A stretch of 64,000 nt of DNA. It comes from DATARH01 sp963705325. GTDB taxonomy: Bacteria > Pseudomonadota > Alphaproteobacteria > ATCC43930 > CGMCC-115725. Numbering within the stretch: the first letter of the stretch is position 1; each line of letters begins with the position of its first letter. Below, in pieces: positions 8,839-18,500 of the stretch. Where the stretch lies: positions 2,480,001 to 2,544,000 of the forward strand of contig OY970069.1 in the NCBI GenBank assembly GCA_963705325.1, in the 5' to 3' direction. The notes beneath the pieces are model-generated. The model made no database searches. It had not been told where the DNA came from and worked only from the letters and a program-made list of their open reading frames with translations. The position numbers and the translations under genes were made by a program.

Positions 8839-8867
8839 TGCGACCTCCTTTACTAAACGTGGGTGTC

Positions 8868-8888
8868 ACGGTCGCGCAGCGCGACCGT
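8868..8888 (-). terminator. Strong hairpin after the LTXXQ-family gene
   Basis: ACGGTCGCG and CGCGACCGT form a perfect 9-bp stem with loop CAG. It lies 12 bases after the stop of the LTXXQ-family gene (8901) and just before the ribosome binding site of the next gene. No T-run follows, so it may be a processing or stability element rather than a classical terminator. Confidence 0.45.
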
Positions 8889-8900
8889 TAGCCCGATTGT

Positions 8901-9398
8901 TTAGCTTTTGGGTGCCGGAGTTCCGCGACCGGAAGTCAGGAAAACCGGATCGGCGACCTTCTTCTGGTCATCGGGCATCGCGTCGTAGAGCGTGGAGAAG
9001 GCCGTCAGGTTCTTCAGCCCGTCGACATGCGCCTGAGCGACCTGCTCATAGGTCTGCAGATCCTGCACCGCGGTCATGTTCTGCGGCGGCGACGTGCGAT
9101 TTGCCGCAACCAGCTTATCCATGGCGGCAGCATTTTCACGCATCGCCTGGGCCACGCCGTTCCATTGGGTTTCCTCGGCAGGTGTAATCTGCAGCGCGGC
9201 GTGAAGGTCGGTGATCCGCTGCTCGACCGTTTCGCCTTTTGTATCTGTGGCGTTCGCGGCAGCCGTCTTGACCTGAGCATTCTGCGCCCAAGCCGCGGTC
9301 AGCGGGGTGGCGAGAAACGTGGCGCCCATCAGCGCTGCGATTGCAACGGTGCGAACGAACGGAGCGCGCCGGGCAACCGGATTTGTCAAGAATGGCAT
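8901..9398 (-). CDS. LTXXQ/Spy-CpxP-like periplasmic protein
   Basis: A 165-residue protein with a signal peptide (about 1-39, ending AAWAQ). The mature part is helical and carries the pattern of the LTXXQ/Spy family: VEQRITDLHAALQITPAEE, then WNGVAQAMRENAAAMDKL and LKNLTAFSTLYDAMPDDQKK. Relatives are small periplasmic chaperones or metal-stress sensors (Spy, CpxP), and the rhizobial branch is uncharacterised. The start at 9398 has AAGGGATG upstream. It is a typical envelope-stress gene and sits at the head of the minus-strand block. Confidence 0.82.
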   Translation of the reverse strand: MPFLTNPVARRAPFVRTVAIAALMGATFLATPLTAAWAQNAQVKTAAANATDTKGETVEQRITDLHAALQITPAEETQWNGVAQAMRENAAAMDKLVAANRTSPPQNMTAVQDLQTYEQVAQAHVDGLKNLTAFSTLYDAMPDDQKKVADPVFLTSGRGTPAPKS

Positions 9399-9913
9399 GG
9401 TGGCATCCCTTCTGGAAATTGGGTAACGCGTTCGCCGCAGAGCCATTTGCGAGCGGCTATGCGACGATGTATCAATTTAGGGATGAGTGCCTCTAACGTC
9501 AGCCATCGGGAAATACTCATAGAGAAATATCGCATCGTTTTATTCAATATTGAAATTAGTCAAATCGCGTTATGATGATTTATATTTATTATTTCTTCTG
9601 ACGGATAGACCCGTGACAATAATGCCACTTTCGCATAACCAGCGCAGATTGATCCATCCCCGTTGAAGTTCTCTAATCGCGGTCGTCAAGGCCCATTGTC
9701 TCCGTTGGCGTCGTCTCGCCGGGTTCAGAGTTCTCTCCGCGGTCTGCCGCTCGGGCGCCGCATGTTGGCGTCGGATGGTGGATCGGCCGAAGTGGTCCAC
9801 GCGCTGATCGCTACTTGAACAACGATCGGCATTCGACGGGTCGGCCTGATCCGCGCCATGCGTCCCGGCCGGGACGCGCCGTTAGAAGCGGGTCGGTGCT
9901 GCCTTGTTCCCGA
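9399..9913. other. Intergenic region, AT-rich in its first half
   Basis: About 515 bases without a supported gene. The part 9480-9610 is much richer in A and T than the neighbours and probably holds the promoter of the LTXXQ-family gene, but I cannot assign boxes with confidence. The right part borders the IS110 remnant. Confidence 0.35.
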
Positions 9914-10165
9914 TCAGGCGGCGACTGCGCTCCAACGGAACGGGGTATTTGTTTTCCACATAGCATGGAGAATGACTGCCAGCTTTCTGGCGACGCCGAC
10001 GCGGGCCTTCTTGAAGCCAACCTTTTTGGCAAGCCTCAAGCCCCAGGCTTTCAGGGAACAGAACCTTGTCGTTCTGGTCAGCATCGTGGTCGCCGCCTCG
10101 TAGAGGTGCTTTCGTGTCATTTTGTTTCCATGTTTGGAGATCCGCCCTTCACCGAACGCGACCGG
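9914..10165 (-). pseudogene. C-terminal remnant of an IS110-family transposase
   Basis: The minus-strand frame reads GRISKHGNKMTRKHLYEAAT, then LKAWGLRLAKKVG and ARVGVARKLAVILHAMWKT, ending FRWSAVAA. This is the C-terminal transposase_20-type domain (helix-hairpin-helix) of IS110/IS1111 elements. The catalytic DEDD domain and the rest of the N-terminal 250 residues are missing, and upstream of about 10165 the translation no longer resembles the family. No ends or target duplication are visible. It is a decayed copy. Confidence 0.72.
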
Positions 10166-10541
10166 CACTAGCCATCCTTGTTGCTCCGCACTAGCAGGGT
10201 TGGCACCTCGATGCGATGCAGCGATTTCTCCAGGCCCCCGATTATAGAAGCGCGGGCGGTAGGCGAGCCGGGCTACGGTCGTACATCGCATTAGCGCCTT
10301 CGTCGTTTGACAGGCTTCCCGCCAATCCGACATGGAAACAGCCGATAGCAATGTCGGACGTTTCGCTGCTGCGGCTGGTAATCAAGGCAGCGGCCAGTTC
10401 AAGAAGCGAAATGGGCGAAGCGACGAAGTAGGTACTTTCCGAATCTATCGGCAATATCGCCTTCCCGCTATGAGACAACCCTGCGAACAATGGCAGGTGG
10501 CCTGGGAAGCCTGTGGCCTTGAATAATCGTCTTTGAGGAAC
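10166..10541. other. Intergenic region before the GlsB-like gene
   Basis: About 375 bases with overlapping open frames on both strands but no ribosome binding site or recognisable protein. I see no convincing promoter boxes. Confidence 0.3.
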
Positions 10542-10859
10542 ATGGACATGTCGACTGAGGGTCTCTTTGTCATCTTGATTGTCGGTGTTGTCGCGGGATG
10601 GGCAGCCGGACAGATCGTTCAGGGAACGGGTTTTGGGCTCATTGGCGATATGATTATCGGTGTCATCGGCGCGTTCATCGGCAACTGGTTGCTGCCTCAA
10701 CTCGGTCTTTATCTTGCTGCCGGGCTTGTTGGGGCGATCATCAACGCCACCATCGGTGCCATCGTATCGCTGCTCATCATCAGGCTCGTTCGAGGTGGCG
10801 GCCGTTGGAGCAGCGGCTGGGGCAACGGATGGGGGCGCCGTTGGGGCAGCCGTTGGTAG
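10542..10859 (+). CDS. GlsB/YeaQ/YmgE-family stress membrane protein
   Basis: A 105-residue protein with three hydrophobic segments: FVILIVGVVAGWAAGQIVQG, then GLIGDMIIGVIGAFIGNWLL and YLAAGLVGAIINATIGAIVS. The glycine-zipper-like GWAAG...GDMIIGVIGAFIG pattern is characteristic of the transglycosylase-associated/GlsB family, induced by stress in several bacteria; the biochemical role is unknown. The C-terminus is extended by a Gly/Trp/Arg-rich tail (SSGWGNGWGRRWGSRW). The ATG at 10542 has GAGGA upstream; an ATG two codons later is possible. It is 30 bases ahead of the hopene cyclase gene on the same strand, so they may share a transcript. Confidence 0.85.
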   Translation: MDMSTEGLFVILIVGVVAGWAAGQIVQGTGFGLIGDMIIGVIGAFIGNWLLPQLGLYLAAGLVGAIINATIGAIVSLLIIRLVRGGGRWSSGWGNGWGRRWGSRW

Positions 10860-10889
10860 CCTGGAGATCCCGACTTCGAAAGGCGCAGC

Positions 10890-12932
10890 ATGCCCGCAAC
10901 GCAAGCATTGAGAGCCGGCGGTGTAGGCCTCAAGAACGCGACAGCGGCCTCGATCGAAGGCCTCAACCGCTTCCGACCCCGGCCTGAAAATAAAGCCTAT
11001 TCAACTGTCGGCATCCCATCGACAAACCGGGATTTGGACAAGCCCCTAAACCGGGCCGTCGAATCACTGGTGTCGCTGCAGCGCGATGACGGTCATTGGG
11101 TATTCGAATTAGAAGCCGACGCCACGATGCCGGCATCGTTCATTCTGCTGCAGCATTATCTCGGCGCCGTCGAGTCCGACCTGCAACGGCGCCTCGCTGC
11201 CTATCTTCGCGAGACCCAGGGGGCGGACGGTGGGTGGCCGCTCTTCCACGGAGGCGAACTTGATCTCAGCGCCTCGGTCACCGCCTATTTCGCGCTGAAG
11301 GCAGCGGGCGACCTGGCCGATGCTCCGCACATGGAGCGCGCCCGCGCGGTAATACTGGCGCGCGGCGGCGCCCGTCGGGCGAGCGTCTTCGCCCGCATCA
11401 CCCTTGCCCTGTTTGGCGAAGTCCCGTGGCGCGCCGTGCCAGTCATGCCGGTAGAGATCATGCTGCTGCCCCGCTGGTTCCCGTTTCACTTGAACAAGAT
11501 CTCGTATTGGTCGCGCGTCTTTCTCGTTCCGGTCCTGGTGCTGATGGCGCTGCGGCCGCGGGCGCGCAATCCGCACGGCATCACCGTCCGGGAACTCTTC
11601 GTCGAGCCACCGGAGTCGGTGCGCGATTGGATCGCGCCGCCGACCCCGTCACTGGTGTCGCGCATTTTTGCGGTCTGCGACCGGGTGGTGCGCAAGATCG
11701 AGCCATTCTTTCCGGCGAAGCGGCGGAAGCGGGCGATCGAAAGAGCAGTCAGCTTTGTCACCGAGCGGCTGAATGGCGAGGACGGTCTCGGCAGCATCTT
11801 CCCGCCGATGGCGAATACGGTGATGATGTTCGACTGCCTGGGCTACGCGCCCGATCATCCCGATTACGCGACCGCCCTTCGCGCAACCCGCAAGCTGCTC
11901 ACCGGCGACGGCGATCGCCTCTATTGCCAGCCCTGCCTGTCTCCGGTCTGGGATACGACACTCGCTTGTCACGCGCTAATGGAAGTTGACGACAGACGGC
12001 TCCAGCCGGCCATTCGACGCGGGCTTGATTGGGTCGCCGGCAAGCAGGTGCTGGACGTGGTCGGCGATTGGGCCGCCGCACGCCCGGGGCTGCGGCCGGG
12101 CGGCTGGGCATTCCAATACGAGAACCCGCATTATCCCGATCTCGACGACACCGCCGCGGCGGGGCTGGCGCTCGATCGCTTCGACGCGGCACGCTACCGC
12201 CACGCGCTCGATCGGGCAGCGGAATGGATCGTCGGGATGCAGAGCCGGAACGGCGGCTGGGCCGCCTTCGACGCCGACAACACGCACTACCTGCTCAATC
12301 ACATCCCGTTCGCCGACCATGGTGCGTTGCTCGATCCGCCGACCGCCGACGTCACCGCCCGCTGTCTCGGTTTTCTGGCGCAGCTCGGCTATGAACAAGG
12401 CCATCCCGCCGTCAGCGCGGCGCTCGCCTTTCTGCGGTGCGAGCAGGAGGGCGACGGCAGCTGGTTCGGCCGGTGGGGCACCAATTACATCTACGGAACC
12501 TGGTCGGTCCTCGCGGCCTTCAACGCGATCGGCATCGATCGCGGCGCACCGGAAATTCGCAATGCGGTCATGTGGCTGCTCAGCCGACAGCATCGCGACG
12601 GCGGTTGGGGCGAAGGCGCCGAGACCTACTGGCCCGAAGTGACGCATGGCGAGGCGCCGTACAGCACCCCGTCACAAACGGCCTGGGCCCTGCTCGGGCT
12701 GATGGCTGCCGGCGAGATCGAAAACCCGGCGGTCACGCGGGGCATCGCCTACCTGATCGCGAACCAGGATCGAGACGGTACCTGGGATGAGCCTTGGTAT
12801 ACTGCGGTCGGGTTCCCGCGCGTCTTTTACCTGCGCTACCACGGCTACCGCGCCTTCTTCCCGCTGTGGGCGCTCGCGCGATTTCGCCGTCTTTCGACGA
12901 GAAATCTGCGCCGGCCCCCCTTCGGGCTTTGA
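10890..12932 (+). CDS. shc: Squalene-hopene cyclase
   Basis: A 680-residue protein of the usual family length (about 630-680). It cyclises squalene to hopene or hopanol at the inner membrane, the first committed step of hopanoid synthesis. The catalytic DXDDTA motif is present (DLDDTA near residue 418). Repeated QW motifs are visible, such as SRNGGWAAFDADN, QEGDGSWFGRW, QHRDGGWGEG and QDRDGTWDEP, as is the C-terminal GFPRVFYLRYHGYR...FPLWAL. About 45 residues precede the conserved LNRAVESLVSLQ. AAAGG lies before the ATG. No other hopanoid gene (hpnA-E, G, H) is in the window, so it is separated from the usual cluster. Confidence 0.95.
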   Translation: MPATQALRAGGVGLKNATAASIEGLNRFRPRPENKAYSTVGIPSTNRDLDKPLNRAVESLVSLQRDDGHWVFELEADATMPASFILLQHYLGAVESDLQRRLAAYLRETQGADGGWPLFHGGELDLSASVTAYFALKAAGDLADAPHMERARAVILARGGARRASVFARITLALFGEVPWRAVPVMPVEIMLLPRWFPFHLNKISYWSRVFLVPVLVLMALRPRARNPHGITVRELFVEPPESVRDWIAPPTPSLVSRIFAVCDRVVRKIEPFFPAKRRKRAIERAVSFVTERLNGEDGLGSIFPPMANTVMMFDCLGYAPDHPDYATALRATRKLLTGDGDRLYCQPCLSPVWDTTLACHALMEVDDRRLQPAIRRGLDWVAGKQVLDVVGDWAAARPGLRPGGWAFQYENPHYPDLDDTAAAGLALDRFDAARYRHALDRAAEWIVGMQSRNGGWAAFDADNTHYLLNHIPFADHGALLDPPTADVTARCLGFLAQLGYEQGHPAVSAALAFLRCEQEGDGSWFGRWGTNYIYGTWSVLAAFNAIGIDRGAPEIRNAVMWLLSRQHRDGGWGEGAETYWPEVTHGEAPYSTPSQTAWALLGLMAAGEIENPAVTRGIAYLIANQDRDGTWDEPWYTAVGFPRVFYLRYHGYRAFFPLWALARFRRLSTRNLRRPPFGL

Positions 12933-13378
12933 TCGATTTGACCACCGTTTGTCGCCGGCGCTCGCCCAGCGATGCCTGCCCGCGACCGGAGGCGCGACGG
13001 AACGACACCAACAGCCCTGATCCGGATCCCACAGCACAAGCCGAACAAAAAGCCAGTAGCGCTCCCGTCAGTCGATCTCGCTGCCGTGATTGCTCCTCAC
13101 CGCGAACCCGCGAGCGGCATAGCGTCGCGAAATTCGGGGAAGGATTGCATGGAATTGCCGCTCTAAACAGATAGCCGATCGAGAGAGTGCCAGCAGCGAG
13201 CGGGCGCGGAGAGGACGTTCAGGTGCGAATGCGTGCGCTATAGTTGGAGTGGTGGGCATGGACGAGACCAAACTGGAGAAGCTCGCATGGTTGTCGGGCA
13301 AGGCCGGGCAGAGGCCCCTCGGGGCCCTTGAGTGGCGGGGACGGCGACTAAGTCCGAGAGGCTGATCGGTCACGAGAC
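12933..13378. other. Intergenic region, one doubtful short frame
   Basis: About 445 bases. A 35-codon frame at 13258 (MDETKLEKLAWLSGKAG) with GGAG 9 bases upstream is possible but not supported further. No RNA gene or strong terminator was seen. Confidence 0.3.
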
Positions 13379-13888
13379 ATGAGGTCAATGGCGATGCCCG
13401 CGGCTGGAGTGGATAGCCTTCTCCTGTACGGCCTTACTGCGGTGTGTGCCCATTTCCTCATGTCACTGGGGCAGACTTTATTTCATCGATATCTCGGACA
13501 CAGCCGCCTTGGCGGAAGATTTTTCAAGAATCATATCCACTTTCACCATGCCCATTATTCCGGCGATCACGTTGTTTCTGGCCATTACCTCGATAATGGG
13601 GACAATAATACGCTGTACTTTTTGATGCCCGTGGGCGTGGTTGTCGGCTTCGGTTATTTTTTTCTCCGATTAGACCTGTTAGCCGTTCAGCTTGCGGTGA
13701 TGTCACTGTCATTTGGTGGCCATTATTATATCGACTATCATTATCACGTAGCCGGCTCATGGCTTGGCCGTTTTTCCTGGTTCAGGCGAAAGCAGCAGCT
13801 ACATTTCATCCACCACCGCTGCGGCACCTGCAATTTCGCAGTGATCGATTTCTTCTGGGATAGGCTTCTCGGGACCTATCGTTGCTGA
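13379..13888 (+). CDS. Fatty acid hydroxylase/sterol desaturase-family membrane protein
   Basis: A 169-residue membrane protein with the histidine clusters of the integral-membrane di-iron family: HRYLGH (about 36-41), HIHFHHAHYSGDH (about 52-64), HYYIDYHYH (about 119-127) and HFIHH (about 141-145), plus the typical end FFWDRLLGTYR. Hydrophobic stretches separate the clusters. Members hydroxylate or desaturate lipids, sterols, carotenoids or fatty acids; the substrate here is unknown. The ATG codons at 13379, 13388 and 13394 are all possible starts. The gene is richer in A and T than its neighbours. It lies 450 bases after the hopene cyclase, so a lipid-modifying role is plausible but not shown. 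Confidence 0.82.
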   Translation: MRSMAMPAAGVDSLLLYGLTAVCAHFLMSLGQTLFHRYLGHSRLGGRFFKNHIHFHHAHYSGDHVVSGHYLDNGDNNTLYFLMPVGVVVGFGYFFLRLDLLAVQLAVMSLSFGGHYYIDYHYHVAGSWLGRFSWFRRKQQLHFIHHRCGTCNFAVIDFFWDRLLGTYRC

Positions 13889-14318
13889 CGCCCTGTCTCA
13901 ATATAATACTGTTTGCGGAATACTACAGACGGATGATCTCTTCCATGTTCCGCAAGGCTACGAAACGAGATCGGGTCATTGGGGAGTGAGGAAACTTTGG
14001 TGAGCTTCCCGAGTTGCTTGACCCGTTAACTTCTGCCGCAGGTTCGAATGAGCGGTTGCGCGCGATCTTGGCCCCCCGCGATCAGGTCATGCCAGCAGGG
14101 GCGGAGTGGCGGCGGCGCGTAACGTCAACCCTCAGCGTCAACGCCGCTAATACGGGTGGCGAGAGAGAAGCTGTCCGTGATGAGGGGCCGGGCGGAGTTG
14201 GCTTGGATTGATAGCCAGCTTACCTCGTGGATGAGGAAAAAGGTTAATGACAGTTTACAGAGCTTAATTTTTGCAGGAAACTTGCCTTTCTCCACCCGGT
14301 TACCAAAGGATACCGGGC
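13889..14318. other. Intergenic region, no gene seen
   Basis: About 430 bases. Short frames on both strands lack ribosome binding sites. No repeat or RNA structure was recognised. Confidence 0.3.
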
Positions 14319-14585
14319 ATGAACGCATCAGTAGAAGAACTAGAGATCGAAGTGCGCCATTTGATTGAGACGGCGCATAGCCTTTCTTATGCTCATTTGA
14401 AAAAAGAATTAGCCGAACGCGCGCTTCAATTATCCGAGCGCGCCGAGGTAATTACAAACTCATGGACAAACCCGAAATCATCGAAATGGATATTAGGCGC
14501 TGTCGACGTCGCATGCGAACTGGCGCCAATAAAGCCCACAGGAAAATCATCGATGGGATGCTTGGCGACGCGTAAACGCTACTGA
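14319..14585 (+). CDS. Small helical protein, function unknown
   Basis: An 88-residue protein starting MNASVEELEIEVRHLIETA. Residues 4-45 form one amphipathic helical stretch (LKKELAERALQLSERAEVI), followed by a less conserved tail. AAAGGA lies 8 bases upstream of the ATG, which is why this start is preferred over the one 48 bases earlier. Similar short proteins, of unknown role, occur in many Bradyrhizobium-like genomes. It is AT-richer than the flanking large genes. Confidence 0.6.
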   Translation: MNASVEELEIEVRHLIETAHSLSYAHLKKELAERALQLSERAEVITNSWTNPKSSKWILGAVDVACELAPIKPTGKSSMGCLATRKRY

Positions 14586-14634
14586 CTAACCTTCACAGAG
14601 AGACACCTACCCCCAATGTCGCTCGGAGGGACTT

Positions 14635-14844
14635 ATGGCCACATATCAATGCTGCTTCCTCGGTGAGGACAATCAACCCGTGAGAACTCAAATTCTTGGC
14701 GCCCACGATGAACTCGAAGCGCGCCGAGAAGCTATAAACCTTATGATGAGGGTGGGACGCTTCTCTGGTTACGAGTTGTGGGCTGAAGGCCGATTAATCG
14801 CGGAATACAGACCGGTCGAAGAAAGCAATACGAGCGGCCGATAG
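14635..14844 (+). CDS. Small conserved protein, function unknown
   Basis: A 69-residue protein (MATYQCCFLGEDNQPVRTQ) with the pattern of unnamed rhizobial proteins in which FLGEDG..., a helix with EAR..A and GYELW are conserved. GGAGGG lies 6 bases before the ATG. It is 50 bases after the previous small gene on the same strand. No enzymatic motif is visible. Confidence 0.68.
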   Translation: MATYQCCFLGEDNQPVRTQILGAHDELEARREAINLMMRVGRFSGYELWAEGRLIAEYRPVEESNTSGR

Positions 14845-15014
14845 AGCCTCGCCGGGTACCGCGGCAGGCAGGGTCGGCAAGCGACCGGCAGCGAACGGTC
14901 GACATCGGGGCTCGAGTTGATCTGAATCAACGCACCGACAACCGAAGTCCATTAGCATATTTGATGGGCCAGAAGGAATTGGTGCGAACCTGTCTGGCAA
15001 CCTTTGGAACCAAT

Positions 15015-15467
15015 ATGCTGATCAAAGATCTGACTCGCGAAATGAGTATCGATCTGTTGAAGCGCACGCATATCGGTCGCCTGGGATGTGCCCAGGGTTC
15101 ACAGCCCTATGTCACTCCTATGGCATTCGCGCACCATCAGGAATTCATCTATAGCTTCGCCACGATTGGACAAAAGATCGAATGGATGCGAGCCAACCCC
15201 CTGGTTTGCGTCGAAGTTGACGAAATTGTCAGCCGTCAAGAATGGCAAACAGTCGTGATTTTCGGTCGATATCAAGAGCTCCCCGACACGCCAGAATTCC
15301 ATGGGCCACGATTGGTTGCCCACGACCTCTTGGCTAAGACAGCGATGTGGTGGGAGCCTGGCTACGTCAAAGCGATCCATCACGGCGAAGAGCGCCGACT
15401 CGAGCCGATATATTTTCGGATTTCAATCAGGAAAATTTCTGGCCATCAAGGCGTTCCCGGCGGTTAG
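15015..15467 (+). CDS. Pyridoxamine 5'-phosphate oxidase-related FMN-binding protein
   Basis: A 150-residue protein from the ATG at 15015; the open frame extends to 14961. It shows the split-barrel pattern of the PNPOx-like/NimA family: LKRTHIGRLGCAQGSQPYVT, then FIYSFATIGQKIEWMRANP and VCVEVDEI, and W(Q)TVVIFGRYQELPD. Such proteins bind FMN, F420 or heme and are often induced by stress; the substrate cannot be told. The start region has only a weak GGA. It sits between small unknown genes and ndvB, and no operon partner is evident. Confidence 0.8.
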   Translation: MLIKDLTREMSIDLLKRTHIGRLGCAQGSQPYVTPMAFAHHQEFIYSFATIGQKIEWMRANPLVCVEVDEIVSRQEWQTVVIFGRYQELPDTPEFHGPRLVAHDLLAKTAMWWEPGYVKAIHHGEERRLEPIYFRISIRKISGHQGVPGG

Positions 15468-15524
15468 CGCACTGACGGGAGCAAGACCCAAGATGTCGAC
15501 GATGATATTTCAGTACCCATCGTC

Positions 15525-18500
15525 GTGCCGTCTGGACGGTTCCTAATCAAGTCCGTCGCGCTAGCCGGTGTCCAGTCTAAGAAGGCGTGGGGCCGGACCG
15601 CAGTTCCGGCATCTCGCCCGCACTCAGGCGAGGTGCACGCTCAAAATCCGCGCAGCCGCGGAAGAAAGGCCAATTTGACCTCCTCGATCTTTTGCGCCTT
15701 CGGACGACATCCCGTTGCGTCCCCTTGGGATACTGAAGACGCCATCCGCGAGGAGCTTTTTAGTATCGAGCGTCTGGAGGAGCATGCCGAGAGCCTCGCA
15801 ACCGCCCAACAAATTACCGCGAGGCCAATGCCACGCCGATCCCTCGCGCTCCGGCTGAAGGACAACGAGGCGGTTCTCCTAGAAGCATACCGGACCATCG
15901 GTAGCGCCGCCGGCGTGAGGCACGCCGTGACGCCGGCTGGCGAGTGGCTGCTCGACAATTACCACCTCGTTGAAGAGCAGATCCGCGATATTCGCGACGA
16001 TCTGCCTCCGGGCTATTATCGACAACTGCCGAAATTGGCGGATGGACCCTTCTCTGGGTATCCGCGGGTGTTCGGCATCGCGTGGGCCTTCGTTGCGCAT
16101 ACGGATGGCCATTTCGACCCCGACATGCTGTGTCGGTTCGTGCGCGCCTACCAGCGCGTCCAACCGCTGACGATCGGAGAGTTGTGGGCGGTCGCGATCA
16201 CGCTACGAATTGTGCTCGTCGAGAATCTGCGACGGGCGGCTAAGCTGATCCTAATCGACCGGGTAGCGCGCCAAAAAGCAGATACCTTGACCGACCGCCT
16301 TCTAGGCGTGAACGGGCACGCGGCCGAGCCGGCCGCCCGGGCTCTGCAGAGGTACGAGCACGCCCCTTTGCCGGAGGCCTTCGCGGTCCAACTGATCAAA
16401 CGGCTGCGCGATCAGGATCCGGATGTTGTGCCGGCTCTGATGTGGCTGGGAGAGCGCCTGACGGCGCAGGGAACGACCCCTGACGAGATCGTGCGTGTCC
16501 AGCATCAACGGCAGGCTGCGACAAACGTAACGACGCGAAACATCATCACCAGCATGCGCCTGGTTTCCGACGTGAATTGGACGGAGTTGGTCGAGAGCAT
16601 CAGTCTCGTTGACGACATGCTGCAGTCCGGCACCGACTTCACAAGCATGGATTTTCCGACGCGCAATCTCTACCGCACGGCGATCGAGGAGCTGGCACGC
16701 GGCTCGAAACTGACGGAACTAGAAATTGCGCGAGCAGCCCTTCTCGCCGCCGCCGATCCGCCGCGGCAGACGTGCCGAGCGGGCGATCGGATCGATAGTC
16801 GCGAGCGTGATCCCGGTTATCACCTGATCGCCGGCGGGCGCCCTGCCTTTGAGAAAACGGTCGGATTTCGGGCGCCGATGCGGGATTGGCTTATGCGTTG
16901 CCGAACAAAAATCGGAATCGGCGGCTATGTCGGCGGCGTCCTCATGGTCACGGCGATCGTTCTGCTGTTGCCGACGATCGCGCTGAGCGAGTCGCCGATC
17001 AGCGGCTGGGCGCTGGGTCTCCTGGCGCTCCTCGGAGTGATCCCGGCGATGGATATGGCGATCGCAATCGTGAACCGGGTCGTGACCAGCGGGTTCGGTG
17101 CGACGATCTTGCCGGGCATGGAACTTCGCGAAGGCGTGACGGCGAACCTGCGGACGATGGTCGTCGTCCCGACCCTGCTCACGACGCAGGCCGCACTCGC
17201 AGAGCAGATCGAGCGCCTGGAGGTCCACAAGCTTGCGAGTCCGGAAGGCGACCTTTATTTCGCGCTTCTCTCGGATTGGACGGATGCCTCTACCGAGCAC
17301 GCCGAGGGAGATGACATTCTTTTCAATGCTGCCGCCGAGGGTATCGCCCGTCTGAATAGCCGCTACGGGCCAGCACAGGGGGGTAACCGTTTTCTCCTGC
17401 TCCATCGTCGACGGGTCTGGAACGAGGGGCAGAAACAGTGGATTGGGTGGGAACGCAAACGCGGCAAGCTCCACGAGTTGAACCGGCTGCTGCGAGGCGC
17501 GGGTGATACGACGTTCATAGCGATCGGGGGGCAGTCCGTCGTCCCGCCCAGCGTTCGTTATGTCATCACGCTCGACAGCGACACACGGCTCCCTCGGGAA
17601 ACCGCCCGAAGGCTTGTCGGCAAGATGGCGCATCCGCTCAACCACCCGCGCTTCGACGCCACTACTGGACGTGTCGTCGAAGGATATGCGGTGCTGCAGC
17701 CGCGCGTCACACCCTCTTTACCGATCGGCCGCGAAGGCTCGCTGTTCCAACGCATCTCCTCCAGCATGGGCGGCATCGATCCCTACGCGTCTGCCGCGTC
17801 CGATGTGTACCAGGATCTTTTTGGCGAAGGCTCCTATACCGGCAAGGGCATCTACGAGGTGGATGCCTTCGAAGCTGCACTTGCCGGCCGCGTACCGGAG
17901 AGCACGCTTCTCAGTCACGATCTTTTCGAGGGGACATTCGCCCGCGCCGCCCTGGCTTCCGATATCGAGGTCGTCGAAGAGTTTCCGTCACGATATGACG
18001 TGGCCGCCGCGCGCCAGCACCGCTGGGCCCGCGGCGACTGGCAATTGCTGCCCTGGATATTCGGTCGTGGCGACGCGTCTGTCGCTAATCGGGGCATGAG
18101 CGCGCTTCCGCTGATCGGCCGCTGGAAGATGCTCGACAATCTGCGACGGACGCTATCTGCGCCGGTAAGCGTCATGGCCTTGCTGGCGGGATGGACCCTG
18201 TCCTTCCATTCCGCCGCCGTCTGGACTTGCTTCATCCTGTCGACGATCGCCGTGCCGGCCTTGCTTCCCGTGCTCGCCGCGGTCGTACCACAGCATTGCC
18301 GAGTCATGGCTTTGAGCCACCTCCGCACCTTCGGCGCGGATCTTTGGCTTGCTTTTTCCCAGACCGCATTGGCGGTGACATTCCTGGCACATCAAGCATG
18401 GTCGATGACCGATGCGATTGGCAGGACATTGTTTCGTCTGGTGAGACGAAGACATTTGCTCGAATGGGTCACAGCTGCTCGCGCGAAGTTCAGCCTAAGG

